Positions 18,981-29,691 of a DNA stretch of 64,000 nt are shown piece by piece (position 1 is the stretch's first letter; every line of letters begins with the position of its first letter). Location of the stretch: NCBI RefSeq assembly GCF_030684185.1, contig NZ_JAUXOY010000030.1:1-64000 (forward strand), given 5' to 3'. The DNA is from Methylotenera sp. GTDB lineage: Bacteria > Pseudomonadota > Gammaproteobacteria > Burkholderiales > Methylophilaceae. A program made the translations under genes and the position numbers. The notes below the pieces were generated by a model. The model worked only from the letters and a program-made list of their open reading frames with translations, made no database searches and was not told the DNA's origin.

Positions 18981-19871
18981 TTACACTATGCCAAATTCCA
19001 AAAATAGATAATGTGTCGCAAAGCCAGCGAATACTGCAAACCCAAACCAGTTGTTGTGTAAAAAAGCTTTAAAACACCTAGCTTTTTCACGCACTCTTAT
19101 CAAAAAATAATGATATATCGCAATAACTGCGGCAATGACCAAACCTACAAAATAAGCATAACCCATCGCTAGCCAAACTCCTGCTACAGCTAACAAGAGT
19201 AACGTTAATCCATAGCAAGCCATCACTGCCATTACATCAAATTTACCGAATGTAATCGCCGACGATTTGATGCCGATTTTCAGATCATCCTCACGGTCAA
19301 CCATTGCATATTCAGTGTCGTAGGCAATCGCCCAAAACACATTGGCCAATAATAACATCCAGGCTATTGGCGGAATATGGCCCAAGATGGCGGCAAAGGC
19401 CATGGGAATGCCCATACCAAAAGCAATGCCTAGATACGCTTGTGGAATCGCTAAAAAACGCTTGGTAAAAGGGTAACTCGCAGCTAATAACAAGGCTATT
19501 ACAGATAATTTAATCGTCAATATATTGAGTGTACATACCAAACCAAATGCCACTAGACTTAAAGCAGCCGCCAGCATATAAGCTTCTTTTTTACTGATTT
19601 CATTGTTAACTAAAGGTCGGTGTTGCGTACGCTCGACCAAGCCGTCATATCGCCTATCCGCAATATCGTTCATCACACAACCTGCGCTGCGCATGAGCAC
19701 CGTACCTGTCACAAATATCAGCACGATTATCCAATCTGGTTTGCCGTTACCCGCAATGAGCAACGCCCAAAGTGTTGGCCACAACAGCAATAAAATGCCG
19801 ATAGGCTTATCTAAACGCATTAACCGTTCATAGACATCTAATTTATGGATCATTTTTTGTATTATCGTCAT
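18981..19871 (-). CDS. ubiA: 4-hydroxybenzoate polyprenyltransferase
   Basis: Prenylates 4-hydroxybenzoate in the inner membrane, the second step of ubiquinone synthesis. 296 aa with about eight transmembrane segments. Both Mg-diphosphate motifs are present: NDIADRRYDGLVERTQHRP and DTEYAMVDREDD. It lies 5 bp downstream of ubiC, the gene for the preceding step, in one operon. Confidence 0.96.
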   Translation of the reverse strand: MTIIQKMIHKLDVYERLMRLDKPIGILLLLWPTLWALLIAGNGKPDWIIVLIFVTGTVLMRSAGCVMNDIADRRYDGLVERTQHRPLVNNEISKKEAYMLAAALSLVAFGLVCTLNILTIKLSVIALLLAASYPFTKRFLAIPQAYLGIAFGMGIPMAFAAILGHIPPIAWMLLLANVFWAIAYDTEYAMVDREDDLKIGIKSSAITFGKFDVMAVMACYGLTLLLLAVAGVWLAMGYAYFVGLVIAAVIAIYHYFLIRVREKARCFKAFLHNNWFGFAVFAGFATHYLFLEFGIV

Positions 19872-19876
19872 TAAGC

Positions 19877-20425
19877 TTATATCACCAGCAATTGCGGTAA
19901 AAATACCTCTGTGACCATAATGTTAGCGCAATTCAAACTGAAAATAGAACGTCTAGCCCACAGGTAGCTTGGTTTCTGCGTTAAGTGTTGTGCTGCATGT
20001 TTGTAAAGTGCATGGTTAGGCGTTAATTTTTTGTAGCTTAACGGCGTACGCTTCACTTTAGGGTTAGCAAATAATGTTGCCCCAAGCGGCTTATTACCTA
20101 ATCTGCCAAGCCCATTCCATGCGCCTCGCAGCGAAGTTCGTGGCAATACGCTATGGGCAAATACCACGGGCTGATTATTCCCCATGAGCAACACCTCTCG
20201 TATCAAAGCAGTTTTATGCACTGGTAAGTGTAATAAAGCCACCTCATCTTGAATGGGTTTTGCGAATTTTAATGCGACTGGCTGTACTGAAAATCGAGCA
20301 TACCGTTTTTGGAGTCGTAGCGTTAACGAACCATTATCAATTAACCATGCCTCATATGCATTGCTTTGCAGTGCCTTATTAAGCCAAAGGTAACGCTGTT
20401 GGGATATGTTTTTATAAATTTTCAC
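19877..20425 (-). CDS. ubiC: Chorismate pyruvate-lyase
   Basis: Converts chorismate to 4-hydroxybenzoate and pyruvate, the first committed step of ubiquinone synthesis. 182 aa, close to the family size, with the conserved LREVLLMGNNQPVVFAHSVLP segment and the following GLGRLGNKPLGATLF. Paired with ubiA immediately downstream. Confidence 0.92.
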   Translation of the reverse strand: MKIYKNISQQRYLWLNKALQSNAYEAWLIDNGSLTLRLQKRYARFSVQPVALKFAKPIQDEVALLHLPVHKTALIREVLLMGNNQPVVFAHSVLPRTSLRGAWNGLGRLGNKPLGATLFANPKVKRTPLSYKKLTPNHALYKHAAQHLTQKPSYLWARRSIFSLNCANIMVTEVFLPQLLVI

Positions 20426-20501
20426 GTCACGGATTATCGCACACCGCTAAAAGTTTTCACGTGAATGGCACTGAGTGCCTATCAGATTAGATTGCATGAT
20501 T

Positions 20502-22562
20502 CTAAACCTTCACCAGTTCGCCTGCGCTACCCATCCACCTATCCAAATGTTCTTCTACTTCTGCTGGATATTCTTTCAACAGCTTTTCAGCCAACGTTTT
20601 AGCGACAATCAGCAAATCACCATCTCGATTTAAATCTGCGATTTTTAGCATGGGTACACCGCTTTGACGCACCCCTAAAAATTCACCTGGGCCACGTAAA
20701 TTAAGGTCGGCTTGGGCAATTGCAAAACCATCGTTACTTTCATAGATTACTTTCAGTCTTGCTCGGGCGGTTTCAGAAAGTTTGTTTTGATAAAGCAGGA
20801 TGCAAGTGCTTTTTGCGGCTCCACGGCCAACGCGACCGCGTAACTGATGCAGTTGACTCAAACCCATGCGTTCGGCGTGCTCAATGACCATTAAACTGGC
20901 ATTAGGCACATCTACGCCGACTTCTATCACCGTGGTGGCCACTAGCAATTGTAAATCGCCTGCGCTAAAGGCTGCCATGACTGCTTGCTTTTCTGCAGGT
21001 TTCATGCGGCCGTGTACCAAGCCAACTTGTAATTCTGGAAATTCGTTTTGCATTAAGGCATATGTATCGTTAGCTGTCGCCAACTGAAGGGCTTCAGATT
21101 CTTCTATCAACGGACATACCCAATAGGCTTGATTGCCTTGCATGCAGGCCTCACGCACACGTTGCAAAATTTCATCACGGCGACCATCGGATACTAACTT
21201 AGTCACAATCGGCGTTCGGCCAGGCGGCAGTTCATCAATCACCGAAACATCTAAATCTGCGTAATAACTCATGGATAACGTACGTGGAATAGGTGTTGCC
21301 GTCATCATGAGCTGGTGCGGCTCTGGCTGGCCTTTTTGCCGCAAGGCTAGACGTTGCTGCACGCCAAAGCGATGCTGCTCATCAATAATTGCTAGACCTA
21401 ATTTTTTAAATTGCACAGCTTCTTGAAACAAAGCGTGCGTGCCAATCACTAACTGCGCGCTACCATCGGCAATAGATTGCATGGCCGTGTCGCGGTCTTT
21501 TTTTGATTGGCTACCCGTGAGCCAGGCGATTTGAATTTTTAGCGGCGTAAGCCAGCTCTGCATTTTTCTAAAATGCTGCTCGGCTAGAATTTCAGTAGGC
21601 GCCATTAGCGCGACTTGCCAGCCGCTTTCTATGCTTTGCAGTGCCGCCATACACGCGACTATGGTTTTACCGCTACCTACGTCGCCCTGCAAAAGGCGTT
21701 GCATAGGGTGCAACTGGGTCAAATCTCGCTCAATTTCTAGCGCCACTTTTTGCTGTGCTTGCGTTAACGCAAAAGGCAGACTTTTTAACAATGCCGAAAC
21801 CAATTGCTTAGACGGCTTGAATTGTGGCGCATTCACGCTGCGGCGGCGTGCATAGTGTTTGCGCATAGAAAGCTGCTGTGCGAGCAACTCATCAAAAGCT
21901 AAGCGTTGCCATTCGGGCGTGGTTTTGTTTTCTAAACCTTGTAAGTCGGCATCTGGTGGTGGGTTGTGTAAGCTTTTTAGGCTTTGAGAAAAACTTGGGA
22001 AGCTAAAATTTTCTAATTGAGCTTGCTGATAGGCGTATGCGGGCAAGGTTTCATTCAAAACATTTTGCGCTAACGCAATGGCGATGGCTTTACGCAAGCT
22101 GGCTTGCGTAAGCCCCGCAACAGTTGGGTAAACAGGCGTTAAAGTTTCTGCCACCGTGGTTTTCTCACCCACCGTTTTACAAGTCGGATGCACCATCTCA
22201 TAACCAAAAAAACCACTGCGAACTTCGCCATAAACCCGCAATTTAGCACCCACTTTAAGTGTAGCAATTTGGCTAGGGTAAAAATGCAAAAATCGTAAAG
22301 TAAGCTGGCCACTTGTATCTTCAAGCCTTGCTATTAAGGCTTTACGGGGTTTATATGTAACTTCAGCATGCACAATTTCGCCCTCTACCTGTGAAGGTTC
22401 TCCAAGGCGTAAATCACGCACACTAGTCACGTGTGTTTCATCTATATAACGTAGCGGGAGATGCAGGAGTAGCGCTTGAACAGTGTTGATGCCCAGCTTA
22501 TTCAAGTTTGCAATCAGCGGTTTGCTGAATGCCTTTATTTCGGAAAGATTTGTCACAACCAA
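20502..22562 (-). CDS. recG: ATP-dependent DNA helicase RecG
   Basis: Remodels stalled replication forks and branch-migrates Holliday junctions. 686 aa: an N-terminal OB-fold wedge domain (about 1-180), then two RecA-like helicase domains with Walker A GDVGSGKTIVA, a DEQH box (IIDEQHRFG), TATPIPRT and the C-terminal QLRGRVGRG motif. It lies between spoT and ubiC in the same direction, 23 bp after spoT, as in many proteobacteria. Confidence 0.97.
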   Translation of the reverse strand: MVVTNLSEIKAFSKPLIANLNKLGINTVQALLLHLPLRYIDETHVTSVRDLRLGEPSQVEGEIVHAEVTYKPRKALIARLEDTSGQLTLRFLHFYPSQIATLKVGAKLRVYGEVRSGFFGYEMVHPTCKTVGEKTTVAETLTPVYPTVAGLTQASLRKAIAIALAQNVLNETLPAYAYQQAQLENFSFPSFSQSLKSLHNPPPDADLQGLENKTTPEWQRLAFDELLAQQLSMRKHYARRRSVNAPQFKPSKQLVSALLKSLPFALTQAQQKVALEIERDLTQLHPMQRLLQGDVGSGKTIVACMAALQSIESGWQVALMAPTEILAEQHFRKMQSWLTPLKIQIAWLTGSQSKKDRDTAMQSIADGSAQLVIGTHALFQEAVQFKKLGLAIIDEQHRFGVQQRLALRQKGQPEPHQLMMTATPIPRTLSMSYYADLDVSVIDELPPGRTPIVTKLVSDGRRDEILQRVREACMQGNQAYWVCPLIEESEALQLATANDTYALMQNEFPELQVGLVHGRMKPAEKQAVMAAFSAGDLQLLVATTVIEVGVDVPNASLMVIEHAERMGLSQLHQLRGRVGRGAAKSTCILLYQNKLSETARARLKVIYESNDGFAIAQADLNLRGPGEFLGVRQSGVPMLKIADLNRDGDLLIVAKTLAEKLLKEYPAEVEEHLDRWMGSAGELVKV

Positions 22563-22585
22563 GTTATAACAATGCTAACTGCATA

Positions 22586-24886
22586 TTATTGAGAAGATTT
22601 TTTTGCACCATTACCAGCGGCATTACCTTTAGTTCTGTTAATTCGCACCACATCAGGTATTTTGCGTAAACCACGCATTAACTCTGCTAAATGAATACGG
22701 TCTTTAACCTGTACGGTAAAGTAAAGGTTGGCATATGCACTACCATCTTCTTCTTCTACACTGACATTATCAATATTAGAACCTGCATCGGCGATGCCTG
22801 AGGCAATTTTTGCCAACATGCCTGGTTGATTTGCCACGGTTAAATTGAGATTAGTTTTATATAAACGCTGACTTTCCGGCTCCCATTCCACGTCTAGCCA
22901 TTTATCCGGGTCCAAACGGAACTTGCGTATTGCCGGGCAATCATGTGTATGAACGACCAACCCTTTATCTTTATTGATAAAACCTAGAATTGGGTCGCCT
23001 GGAATCGGTCTGCAACACTGTGCAAATTGCACCGCCATACCTTCTGAGCCACGTATGGTGATGGTATCTAAGGACTTTTTAGTAGTTTTACCAAAAATCT
23101 TGCCTAAGAACTTGCCTCCCAAAAATCTACCTATGGTGCCCTCGGGCGGCTCCACTACAACTTCTGCCATCGCTAATAGTTGATGCGCCACCATCACATT
23201 TTGACGCTTACCCAGACCGATATCAGTCAAGATTTCCGATTTCTTTTTAAGTCCATAATCGCGTATCAGTTTCTGCCAGTGCTGCTCAGTCACTTGATTA
23301 GGTTCGACATGCAAAGCACGTAAAGCCTGGTTAAGCATGCGTTCACCAAGCTGTGCTGATTCAGTCGATTGTTGCGCCTTTAAGAAATGGCGAATATGCG
23401 CGCGCGCGCGGCCTGTAACTACATAGTTAAGCCATGCTGGATTTGGCTTGGCGAGTGAGCCCGTGATAATTTCAACGTGGTCACCATTGTGCAACTCCGT
23501 CCGCAAAGGCGCTAATTCGTGATTGATTCGGACCGCCACACAACTATTGCCAATATCAGTATGTACCGCATAGGCAAAATCTACAGCCGTGGCACCCTTA
23601 GGCAACGCCAAAATCTTACCTTTGGGAGTAAATACATAAACTTCGTCTGGGAATAAATCAATCTTAAGGTGCTCAAGAAAATCCAGTGAATCCGAGCTCT
23701 CGCTTTGGATTTCTAACAAGCGCTGCAACCATTGATGCGTTTGTTGCTGCAGGGCAGTTAATTGGGCATCACTTGCCTTATATAGCCAGTGCGCGGCAAC
23801 ACCTGCATCGGCAATATTGTGCATCTCTGTGCTACGAATCTGCACCTCAATCGGCGTACCGAACGGGCCAAATAAAGTCGTGTGTAAAGACTGATAACCA
23901 TTGGCTTTCGGAATCGCAATATAATCTTTAAATTTACTGGGGATTGGCTTATATAGCGCGTGCAGTGCACCTAACGCAAGATAACAACTAGGTAAGTCTT
24001 TAACAACTACTCTAAAGCCGTAAATGTCATAAATTTGCGAGAACGTCGTCGTTTTACCACTCATCTTCTTGTAAATACTGTAAAGATGCTTTTCTCGACC
24101 CGACACTTCCGCATCAATATTCAAACTAATCAATTGCTGCTTAATTGACTCTAATATTTTACTGACGACTTCTTTGCGATTACCCCTGGCGGCCATAATA
24201 GCTTTAGAGATAGCGCGGAAGCGCATAGGATAAAGATACTGAAAGCTTAGATCTTCAAGCGCTTGGTAAATATCATTTAAACCCAGCCGGTTGGCAATGG
24301 GTGCATAGATTTCCAGTGTTTCCTTGGCGATGAGTTTTTGTTTTTCAGGTTTCATCGCCTCCAGTGTTTGCATATTATGCAAACGATCTGCCAGCTTCAC
24401 CAATATCACTCGCACATCTTGTGACATGGCAAGCAGCATTTTCCTGAAGTTTTCTGCCTGCGCAACGCTTGCGCTTTGAAATTCAATTTTATCTAGCTTA
24501 GTGAGTCCATCGACCAATTCGGCTACTTGCTGACCGAATTTTTCGGCAATATCATGCGTCGTAATCTCGGTATCTTCTACCACATCATGCAACAATGCCG
24601 CCAAAATAGTAGGCACGTCCATATGTAAATCGGCCAATATACAAGCCACCGATACAGGATGCGTGATGTACAGCTCACCCGTTTTGCGCACTATGCCTTC
24701 GTGTGCCTGAAAAGCGAAGCGATATGCGCCCCACACTTGTTCAATATCTTGAGGTTTTAGGTATTGCTTAAGACGTAAGCTTAGGGCTGAATCCTCGCTG
24801 TCCGCAGGCAGCAAGGGTGCCGAACCTAATTGTGTCGAATCAGGTCTTGATGATTCCGCGTTATGATGTGATGCGGTTTTTGGCAT
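22586..24886 (-). CDS. spoT: Bifunctional (p)ppGpp synthetase/hydrolase
   Basis: Makes and degrades the stringent-response alarmone. 766 aa with an intact hydrolase HD motif (LLHDVVEDTEITTHD, about residues 85-100), a synthetase domain with the KFKDYIAIPK loop, which is the RXKD-like form of bifunctional SpoT rather than RelA, a TGS domain (about 425-485) and a C-terminal ACT domain. It follows rpoZ by 51 bp in the conserved gmk-rpoZ-spoT-recG order. Its product likely controls the GC-discriminator rRNA promoters seen at the left end. Confidence 0.96.
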   Translation of the reverse strand: MPKTASHHNAESSRPDSTQLGSAPLLPADSEDSALSLRLKQYLKPQDIEQVWGAYRFAFQAHEGIVRKTGELYITHPVSVACILADLHMDVPTILAALLHDVVEDTEITTHDIAEKFGQQVAELVDGLTKLDKIEFQSASVAQAENFRKMLLAMSQDVRVILVKLADRLHNMQTLEAMKPEKQKLIAKETLEIYAPIANRLGLNDIYQALEDLSFQYLYPMRFRAISKAIMAARGNRKEVVSKILESIKQQLISLNIDAEVSGREKHLYSIYKKMSGKTTTFSQIYDIYGFRVVVKDLPSCYLALGALHALYKPIPSKFKDYIAIPKANGYQSLHTTLFGPFGTPIEVQIRSTEMHNIADAGVAAHWLYKASDAQLTALQQQTHQWLQRLLEIQSESSDSLDFLEHLKIDLFPDEVYVFTPKGKILALPKGATAVDFAYAVHTDIGNSCVAVRINHELAPLRTELHNGDHVEIITGSLAKPNPAWLNYVVTGRARAHIRHFLKAQQSTESAQLGERMLNQALRALHVEPNQVTEQHWQKLIRDYGLKKKSEILTDIGLGKRQNVMVAHQLLAMAEVVVEPPEGTIGRFLGGKFLGKIFGKTTKKSLDTITIRGSEGMAVQFAQCCRPIPGDPILGFINKDKGLVVHTHDCPAIRKFRLDPDKWLDVEWEPESQRLYKTNLNLTVANQPGMLAKIASGIADAGSNIDNVSVEEEDGSAYANLYFTVQVKDRIHLAELMRGLRKIPDVVRINRTKGNAAGNGAKKSSQ

Positions 24887-24937
24887 GACGCTTTCACTAC
24901 AAAATATCTAAATACTGATGTATTTAACTATATTATT

Positions 24938-25150
24938 TTAAGAGTGGCTGCGATTTAAAATTTCTACACCAATTTTACCCGCTGCAATTTCTCGCAATGC
25001 CAATACAGTAGACTTGTCACGCAAGCCTTGCGTATTAATGAGCGGTTCAGCGCCATTATGCAGTTGACGCGCGCGGTAAGCAGCGACTAAAGTCAACTGA
25101 AAGCGATTTGGGATTTTGTCTAAGCAATCATCTACTGTAATACGTGCCAT
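24938..25150 (-). CDS. rpoZ: RNA polymerase omega subunit
   Basis: 70 aa with the omega core [30 protein letters not shown] shortened here to its key elements: ARITVDDC at the N-terminus and the NRFxLxxxAAxRARQ helix. It helps assemble RNA polymerase and contributes to a ppGpp site. It is encoded directly upstream of spoT. Confidence 0.95.
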   Translation of the reverse strand: MARITVDDCLDKIPNRFQLTLVAAYRARQLHNGAEPLINTQGLRDKSTVLALREIAAGKIGVEILNRSHS

Positions 25151-25234
25151 GATGGTGTTTCCTGTTGTTAGCTACAATGAAAATAAAAGGTATGCATAAA
25201 TATGCGTAAAGCAATTACGAATAATTTAGGCTGA

Positions 25235-25846
25235 TTATGTAAGTGTTTGAATCAAACTTGCATAGCGCTGAAGTTGAACTGAACTTACAAGCCGCTGTGC
25301 GCGGATAATTGCGCTAATGTCTTGTAACGCAACATCAAAATCATCGTTGATTGTAACATAATCAAACTCACTCACGTGGCGCATTTCTGTCCTTGCGGCT
25401 GCAACCCGCTTGGCAATCACTTCTGCACTATCTTGACCGCGACCATTAAGTCTGCGTTCCAAGGCTTCAATTGATGGTGGCAATACAAAAATGCTGATTG
25501 CCTGTGGATACAAGCGGCGTACCTGCGCCGCACCCTGCCAGTCTATCTCTAAAATAACATCGAAACCTGCCTGCAAAGGTGCTTCCACAGCTGATTGTGA
25601 AGTCCCATAACGCGCATCATGCACTTCTGCACTTTCCAAAAACTGCGCTTCGCCCAACATACGTAAAAATATTACGTCATCCACAAAATGATAATCCACC
25701 CCATTGACTTCGCTAGGCCTAGGGTTGCGTGTCGTGTGGGAGATGGATAGTTTCAAATGCTCGTCTTTTGCCAGCAAGGCTTTAATCAAGCTAGTTTTGC
25801 CTGCCCCAGACGCCGCAGTGATAATAAAAAGGTTACCTGTTGTCAT
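25235..25846 (-). CDS. gmk: Guanylate kinase
   Basis: Phosphorylates GMP to GDP. 203 aa with P-loop AASGAGKTSL (about 10-19), the GMP-binding region SHTTRNPRPSEVNGVDYHFV, and a DWQGA segment. Upstream of rpoZ and 54 bp downstream of yicC in the same direction. Confidence 0.97.
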   Translation of the reverse strand: MTTGNLFIITAASGAGKTSLIKALLAKDEHLKLSISHTTRNPRPSEVNGVDYHFVDDVIFLRMLGEAQFLESAEVHDARYGTSQSAVEAPLQAGFDVILEIDWQGAAQVRRLYPQAISIFVLPPSIEALERRLNGRGQDSAEVIAKRVAAARTEMRHVSEFDYVTINDDFDVALQDISAIIRAQRLVSSVQLQRYASLIQTLT

Positions 25847-25900
25847 GCGCTTATTTTACGATAAATTTAGTTGATTCCATTGCATTAGCTATTCTATATT

Positions 25901-26767
25901 TTATTCAATATTCTGAATCTGCTCGCGCATTTGTTCTATCAGCACCTTTAGCTCCATTGACACCTGCGTAGTTTGCACTGAAACGGATTTTGAACCTAAA
26001 GTATTCGCTTCTCGATTGAGCTCCTGCATCAAAAAGTCTAAACGCTTGCCTGCTGGTGCGTCGCTATTCAAAATACGTTTTACTTCAGAGACATGTGCCG
26101 TTAAACGCGTGAGTTCTTCATCCACATCGATGCGCTGGGCAAATAACACCAACTCCTGCGCGATGCGCTCTTGGTCTATATTTTTAAGGCTTTCTTGAAG
26201 TTTACTTTCCAGCTTTGCCTGATATTCTTTGGTGAGTGCGGGTAATAATGGCTTTACTTTGGTCACCAATGATTCAATTTGGCTAAGCCGCTCTAACACA
26301 AGCGTTTTTAGCTTTTCGCCTTCTCGGCCACGGGAGGCGTTAAGGTCTTTTAGCCCATTCTGTACCAGTTTCTTAACATCGTCTATCAGCGTGTCGGTAC
26401 CTATTACATCGTTTATCACCACCCCAGGCCAACGCAAAATATCGGCAATCGTTAATTGGCTGCTTTGTGGAAAATTCAACCGTGCTTTTTCTTGCATCGC
26501 CGCCAATTGCTGCATTAAGGCATCATCTAATTGCATCGCTTTACCAGCTTGAACGCGTTGTATTAAATTGATTTTGCATTCAATTTTGCCGCGGCTTAAT
26601 TGCGCGCTTATCAACTCGCGTATGCTGGGTTCCAGACTTCTTAAATTTTCATCGAGTTTAAAATGCAAATCCAGATAACGGCTGTTTACTGCGCGCAATT
26701 CCAGTATCAACGTTGCGTTATCTAAGGGTTGTTCTAGTGCGGCAAAACCAGTCATGCTGAATGTCAT
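25901..26767 (-). CDS. yicC: YicC-family endoribonuclease
   Basis: 288 aa, the usual length. The N-terminal MTGFAALEQ and the C-terminal DFLMQELNREANTLGSKS motif are diagnostic of YicC/YloC proteins, which recent work describes as endoribonucleases. It is the first gene of the yicC-gmk-rpoZ-spoT-recG run and is divergent from the kinase gene across 211 bp in which I see no clear promoter. Confidence 0.93.
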   Translation of the reverse strand: MTFSMTGFAALEQPLDNATLILELRAVNSRYLDLHFKLDENLRSLEPSIRELISAQLSRGKIECKINLIQRVQAGKAMQLDDALMQQLAAMQEKARLNFPQSSQLTIADILRWPGVVINDVIGTDTLIDDVKKLVQNGLKDLNASRGREGEKLKTLVLERLSQIESLVTKVKPLLPALTKEYQAKLESKLQESLKNIDQERIAQELVLFAQRIDVDEELTRLTAHVSEVKRILNSDAPAGKRLDFLMQELNREANTLGSKSVSVQTTQVSMELKVLIEQMREQIQNIE

Positions 26768-26978
26768 GGGTCAAATTCCTAATCAAAACCAATTAAATTG
26801 GCATCATGGTATCAAATACAGGCCGTTTCATGCCAAAATAAAAAAATAATTATCTACACAAATAACTTTAATTACAGTCAATTACGCGTTATATTGCTGA
26901 ATGTACTCTAACTTTTAGAGCAACATTTAGCTTGATTTAAGCATAATTAAAATATCCTACAGAACAAATATATATCAA

Positions 26979-27938
26979 GTGTCAGCTACTGAGAATTTTG
27001 CTCTACCTACCGGTTACCAGTTACAAGACTACGAAATCAGAAAAGTCTTAAGCTCTGGCGGGTTTAGCTTCGTCTATTTGGCGCGTGATAAAGACAAAAA
27101 TACCGTCGCAATTAAAGAGTACTTACCTACATCTATCGCTTTACGTACCGAAAGTGCGACAGTGGTGCCTAATGTTGATGATGTTGTGCTTTTTAGGCGT
27201 GGGCTTAAATGCTTTTTTGACGAGGGTTTGTCGCTCGCTAAAATCGACCATAAAAATATCGTACGCGTACTTAATTTTTTTCGTGCGAATGAAACCGTGT
27301 ATATGGTGATGCAGTATGAACGTGGAAAATCGCTGCAAGAATATATTTTGGGGCAAACAAGCTTAGTTTCAGAACAATTTATAAGACGGGTATTTAGCGA
27401 GTTATCCAATGGCTTGCGGGAAGTGCATACCCATAAACTTTTACACCTAGATATTAAGCCAGCCAATATCTACATTCGACTAGATGGCTCTCCGGTACTG
27501 TTAGATTTTGGCTCTGCGAGGCAAGCATTAAGCGAAAATCTAGAAAAATTCTCGCCCAGCTATACTCCTGGTTTCGCATCACCAGAGCAATATTACGATA
27601 GAAAATTATTGGGTCCCTGGAGCGATATTTATAGCATAGGCGCAACAATGTACTCTTGCCTGACACGCACATCGCCACCAGCCGCCAATCAGCGGATTAA
27701 AAATGATTTACTCATTCCGGCAGTCAAACTAGGCAAAGATAATTACTCTCAGAATTTACTGGAAATTATTGATAAATGCTTGAGTTTAGATTACCTTGAG
27801 CGTCCGCAAAGTGTGTTTTCATTACAAAAAGCATTGCTGGATACTAAACCTGAGCCCAAGAAAAAAACCAGTCTGGTGAATAAGATTGTTGATGTGCTGA
27901 ATAAACCCATCTCCATGAAATCAACGTCCGCTAAATAA
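26979..27938 (+). CDS. Hanks-type serine/threonine protein kinase
   Basis: 319-aa cytoplasmic kinase. The Gly-rich loop LSSGGFSFVYLA (about 25-36), the ATP lysine (VAIKEYLP, K46), the catalytic loop HLDIKPANIYI (D158, K160, N163) and DFG (D176) are all intact. No transmembrane segment or sensor domain follows; the last 40 residues are basic. The start is GTG at 26979. It is followed at 51 bp by a PP2C phosphatase, giving a reversible phosphorylation pair. The substrate is unknown. Conserved neighbours yicC on one side and rph-rdgB-hemW on the other match other betaproteobacteria as I remember them. Confidence 0.92.
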   Translation: MSATENFALPTGYQLQDYEIRKVLSSGGFSFVYLARDKDKNTVAIKEYLPTSIALRTESATVVPNVDDVVLFRRGLKCFFDEGLSLAKIDHKNIVRVLNFFRANETVYMVMQYERGKSLQEYILGQTSLVSEQFIRRVFSELSNGLREVHTHKLLHLDIKPANIYIRLDGSPVLLDFGSARQALSENLEKFSPSYTPGFASPEQYYDRKLLGPWSDIYSIGATMYSCLTRTSPPAANQRIKNDLLIPAVKLGKDNYSQNLLEIIDKCLSLDYLERPQSVFSLQKALLDTKPEPKKKTSLVNKIVDVLNKPISMKSTSAK

Positions 27939-27989
27939 AAACATAATAAAAAAACGCTGAATAAACCCACTCTTAACAAATAAATTGCC

Positions 27990-28919
27990 ATGAAATTTAC
28001 TATTTACCAAAATAGCCTGCAAGGACCGCGCCAATATAATCAGGATAGGCTGGCTTACTCTTACAGTAAAGATGCCTTATTGCTCGTGGTGGCAGACGGC
28101 ATGGGCGGACATCGGCATGGCGAAATCGCAGCGCAACTTGCAGTCACCACCATGACTGATGCTTTTCAGCGTTTAGCCGTACCCACGCTTTCTAGCCCTG
28201 CCAAATTTTTAATCGAGCACATTCAACAAGTCCACGACATGATAGACCAGCTTACGCAAGAGCGCGAAATGCTGGAGTCGCCACGCACCACAATCGTTGC
28301 TGCAGTAGTGCAGCGTGGTGTGCTGTATTGCGCGCATGTGGGTGATTCTCGGCTTTATCATTTTAGAGATGGGCACTTGCTGTATCGCACCGAAGACCAT
28401 TCAATAGTGCAATCTTTGTATAGCAAGGGCATTATCAATAAAGATGATATGTCGACACACCCTTATCGCCACAAAGTATATAGCTGCCTGGGCGGAGACA
28501 TCCCTCCAAAAATTGACCTTTCTGATAGGCAAGAATTGGCCGAAGGCGACACTATTTTATTATGCACTGATGGTGTTTGGGGTGCCGTTGCAGATGGCCA
28601 AATTAAACACATACTCAACCGTCCATCGATTACTGACGGCATTACAGCTTTACTCAATAAGGCTGAAAGCGCCAGCCAGGAACAAGGCGACAATATGAGT
28701 GCGATTGGCTTACAATGGGGCGATAAGCAAAGCAGCAATTTGGCCGTTTCGACTATTTCTATGGCAATGGGCACAACCACAACCATTATGAATCCAATTA
28801 CTAATCCAAATCAGCAAAACCAGCCAGATGGCGCAACGGACATAGACTTAACCGACGATGAAATTGAAAGTACCATTGAGGCAATACAACAAGCCTTACT
28901 AAAAACCAAACGTAAGTAA
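27990..28919 (+). CDS. PP2C-type serine/threonine phosphatase
   Basis: 309 aa; about 1-245 form a PPM/PP2C domain with metal-binding motifs intact: the [11 protein letters not shown] segment (D36-G40), [15 protein letters not shown] and GDNMSAI. A Thr/Asn/Gln-rich linker (about 255-285) leads to an acidic helical tail. It probably reverses the action of the kinase encoded directly upstream. The Thr-rich linker ([12 protein letters not shown]) might itself be a phosphorylation target; that is speculation. Confidence 0.92.
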   Translation: MKFTIYQNSLQGPRQYNQDRLAYSYSKDALLLVVADGMGGHRHGEIAAQLAVTTMTDAFQRLAVPTLSSPAKFLIEHIQQVHDMIDQLTQEREMLESPRTTIVAAVVQRGVLYCAHVGDSRLYHFRDGHLLYRTEDHSIVQSLYSKGIINKDDMSTHPYRHKVYSCLGGDIPPKIDLSDRQELAEGDTILLCTDGVWGAVADGQIKHILNRPSITDGITALLNKAESASQEQGDNMSAIGLQWGDKQSSNLAVSTISMAMGTTTTIMNPITNPNQQNQPDGATDIDLTDDEIESTIEAIQQALLKTKRK

Positions 28920-28944
28920 CCGACACTACCACAGGATTAGCAGC

Positions 28945-29691
28945 ATGCAACCCAGCCAAACTATTTCAAACACCATAAGGCCCAGTCAACGCGCCAATAA
29001 CCAATTGCGCGATGTTGAAATCATCCGCCATTACACCAAACATGCTGAAGGCTCTGTACTGGTAAAATTTGGTGATACTCACGTACTTTGCACCGCCAGC
29101 GTAGAAGAAAAAGTGCCTGGTTTTTTAAAGGGTAAAGGGCAAGGCTGGGTGACTGCTGAGTATGGCATGTTGCCACGCTCTACCGGCAGTCGCATGGATA
29201 GAGAAGCTGCAAAGGGCAAGCAATCAGGTCGCACACAAGAGATTCAGCGTCTGATTGGCCGCTCTTTACGCGCTATTATTGATTTAGAAAAATTAGGTGA
29301 GCGCAGTATTCATATGGATTGCGATGTCATTCAAGCCGATGGTGGAACACGCACCGCCAGCATCACAGGTGCTTATGTAGCACTGCATGATGCAATTACG
29401 ACTTTATTAACGAGCGGCAAGATCACTGAAAGCCCGCTCAAACAATCCGTAGCTGCAATTTCTGTAGGCGTTTATAAAGGCTTACCTGTGCTGGACTTAG
29501 ATTATATTGAAGACTCTGATTGCGATACCGATATGAACGTGGTCATGACGACTGACGGCGGTTTTGTTGAAATTCAAGGCACTGCTGAAGGCGAGCCATT
29601 TAGTCGAGATGCAATGAATGACATGCTAACATTAGCTACACATGGCATAGCGCAGCTCATTAACAAACAAAATGAGGTATTAAGTGTTTAG
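28945..29691 (+). CDS. rph: Ribonuclease PH
   Basis: Phosphorolytic 3'-end trimming of tRNA precursors. 248 aa with the family signature around [15 protein letters not shown] and the phosphate-binding [17 protein letters not shown]. Its stop overlaps the rdgB start by 8 bp. Confidence 0.97.
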   Translation: MQPSQTISNTIRPSQRANNQLRDVEIIRHYTKHAEGSVLVKFGDTHVLCTASVEEKVPGFLKGKGQGWVTAEYGMLPRSTGSRMDREAAKGKQSGRTQEIQRLIGRSLRAIIDLEKLGERSIHMDCDVIQADGGTRTASITGAYVALHDAITTLLTSGKITESPLKQSVAAISVGVYKGLPVLDLDYIEDSDCDTDMNVVMTTDGGFVEIQGTAEGEPFSRDAMNDMLTLATHGIAQLINKQNEVLSV

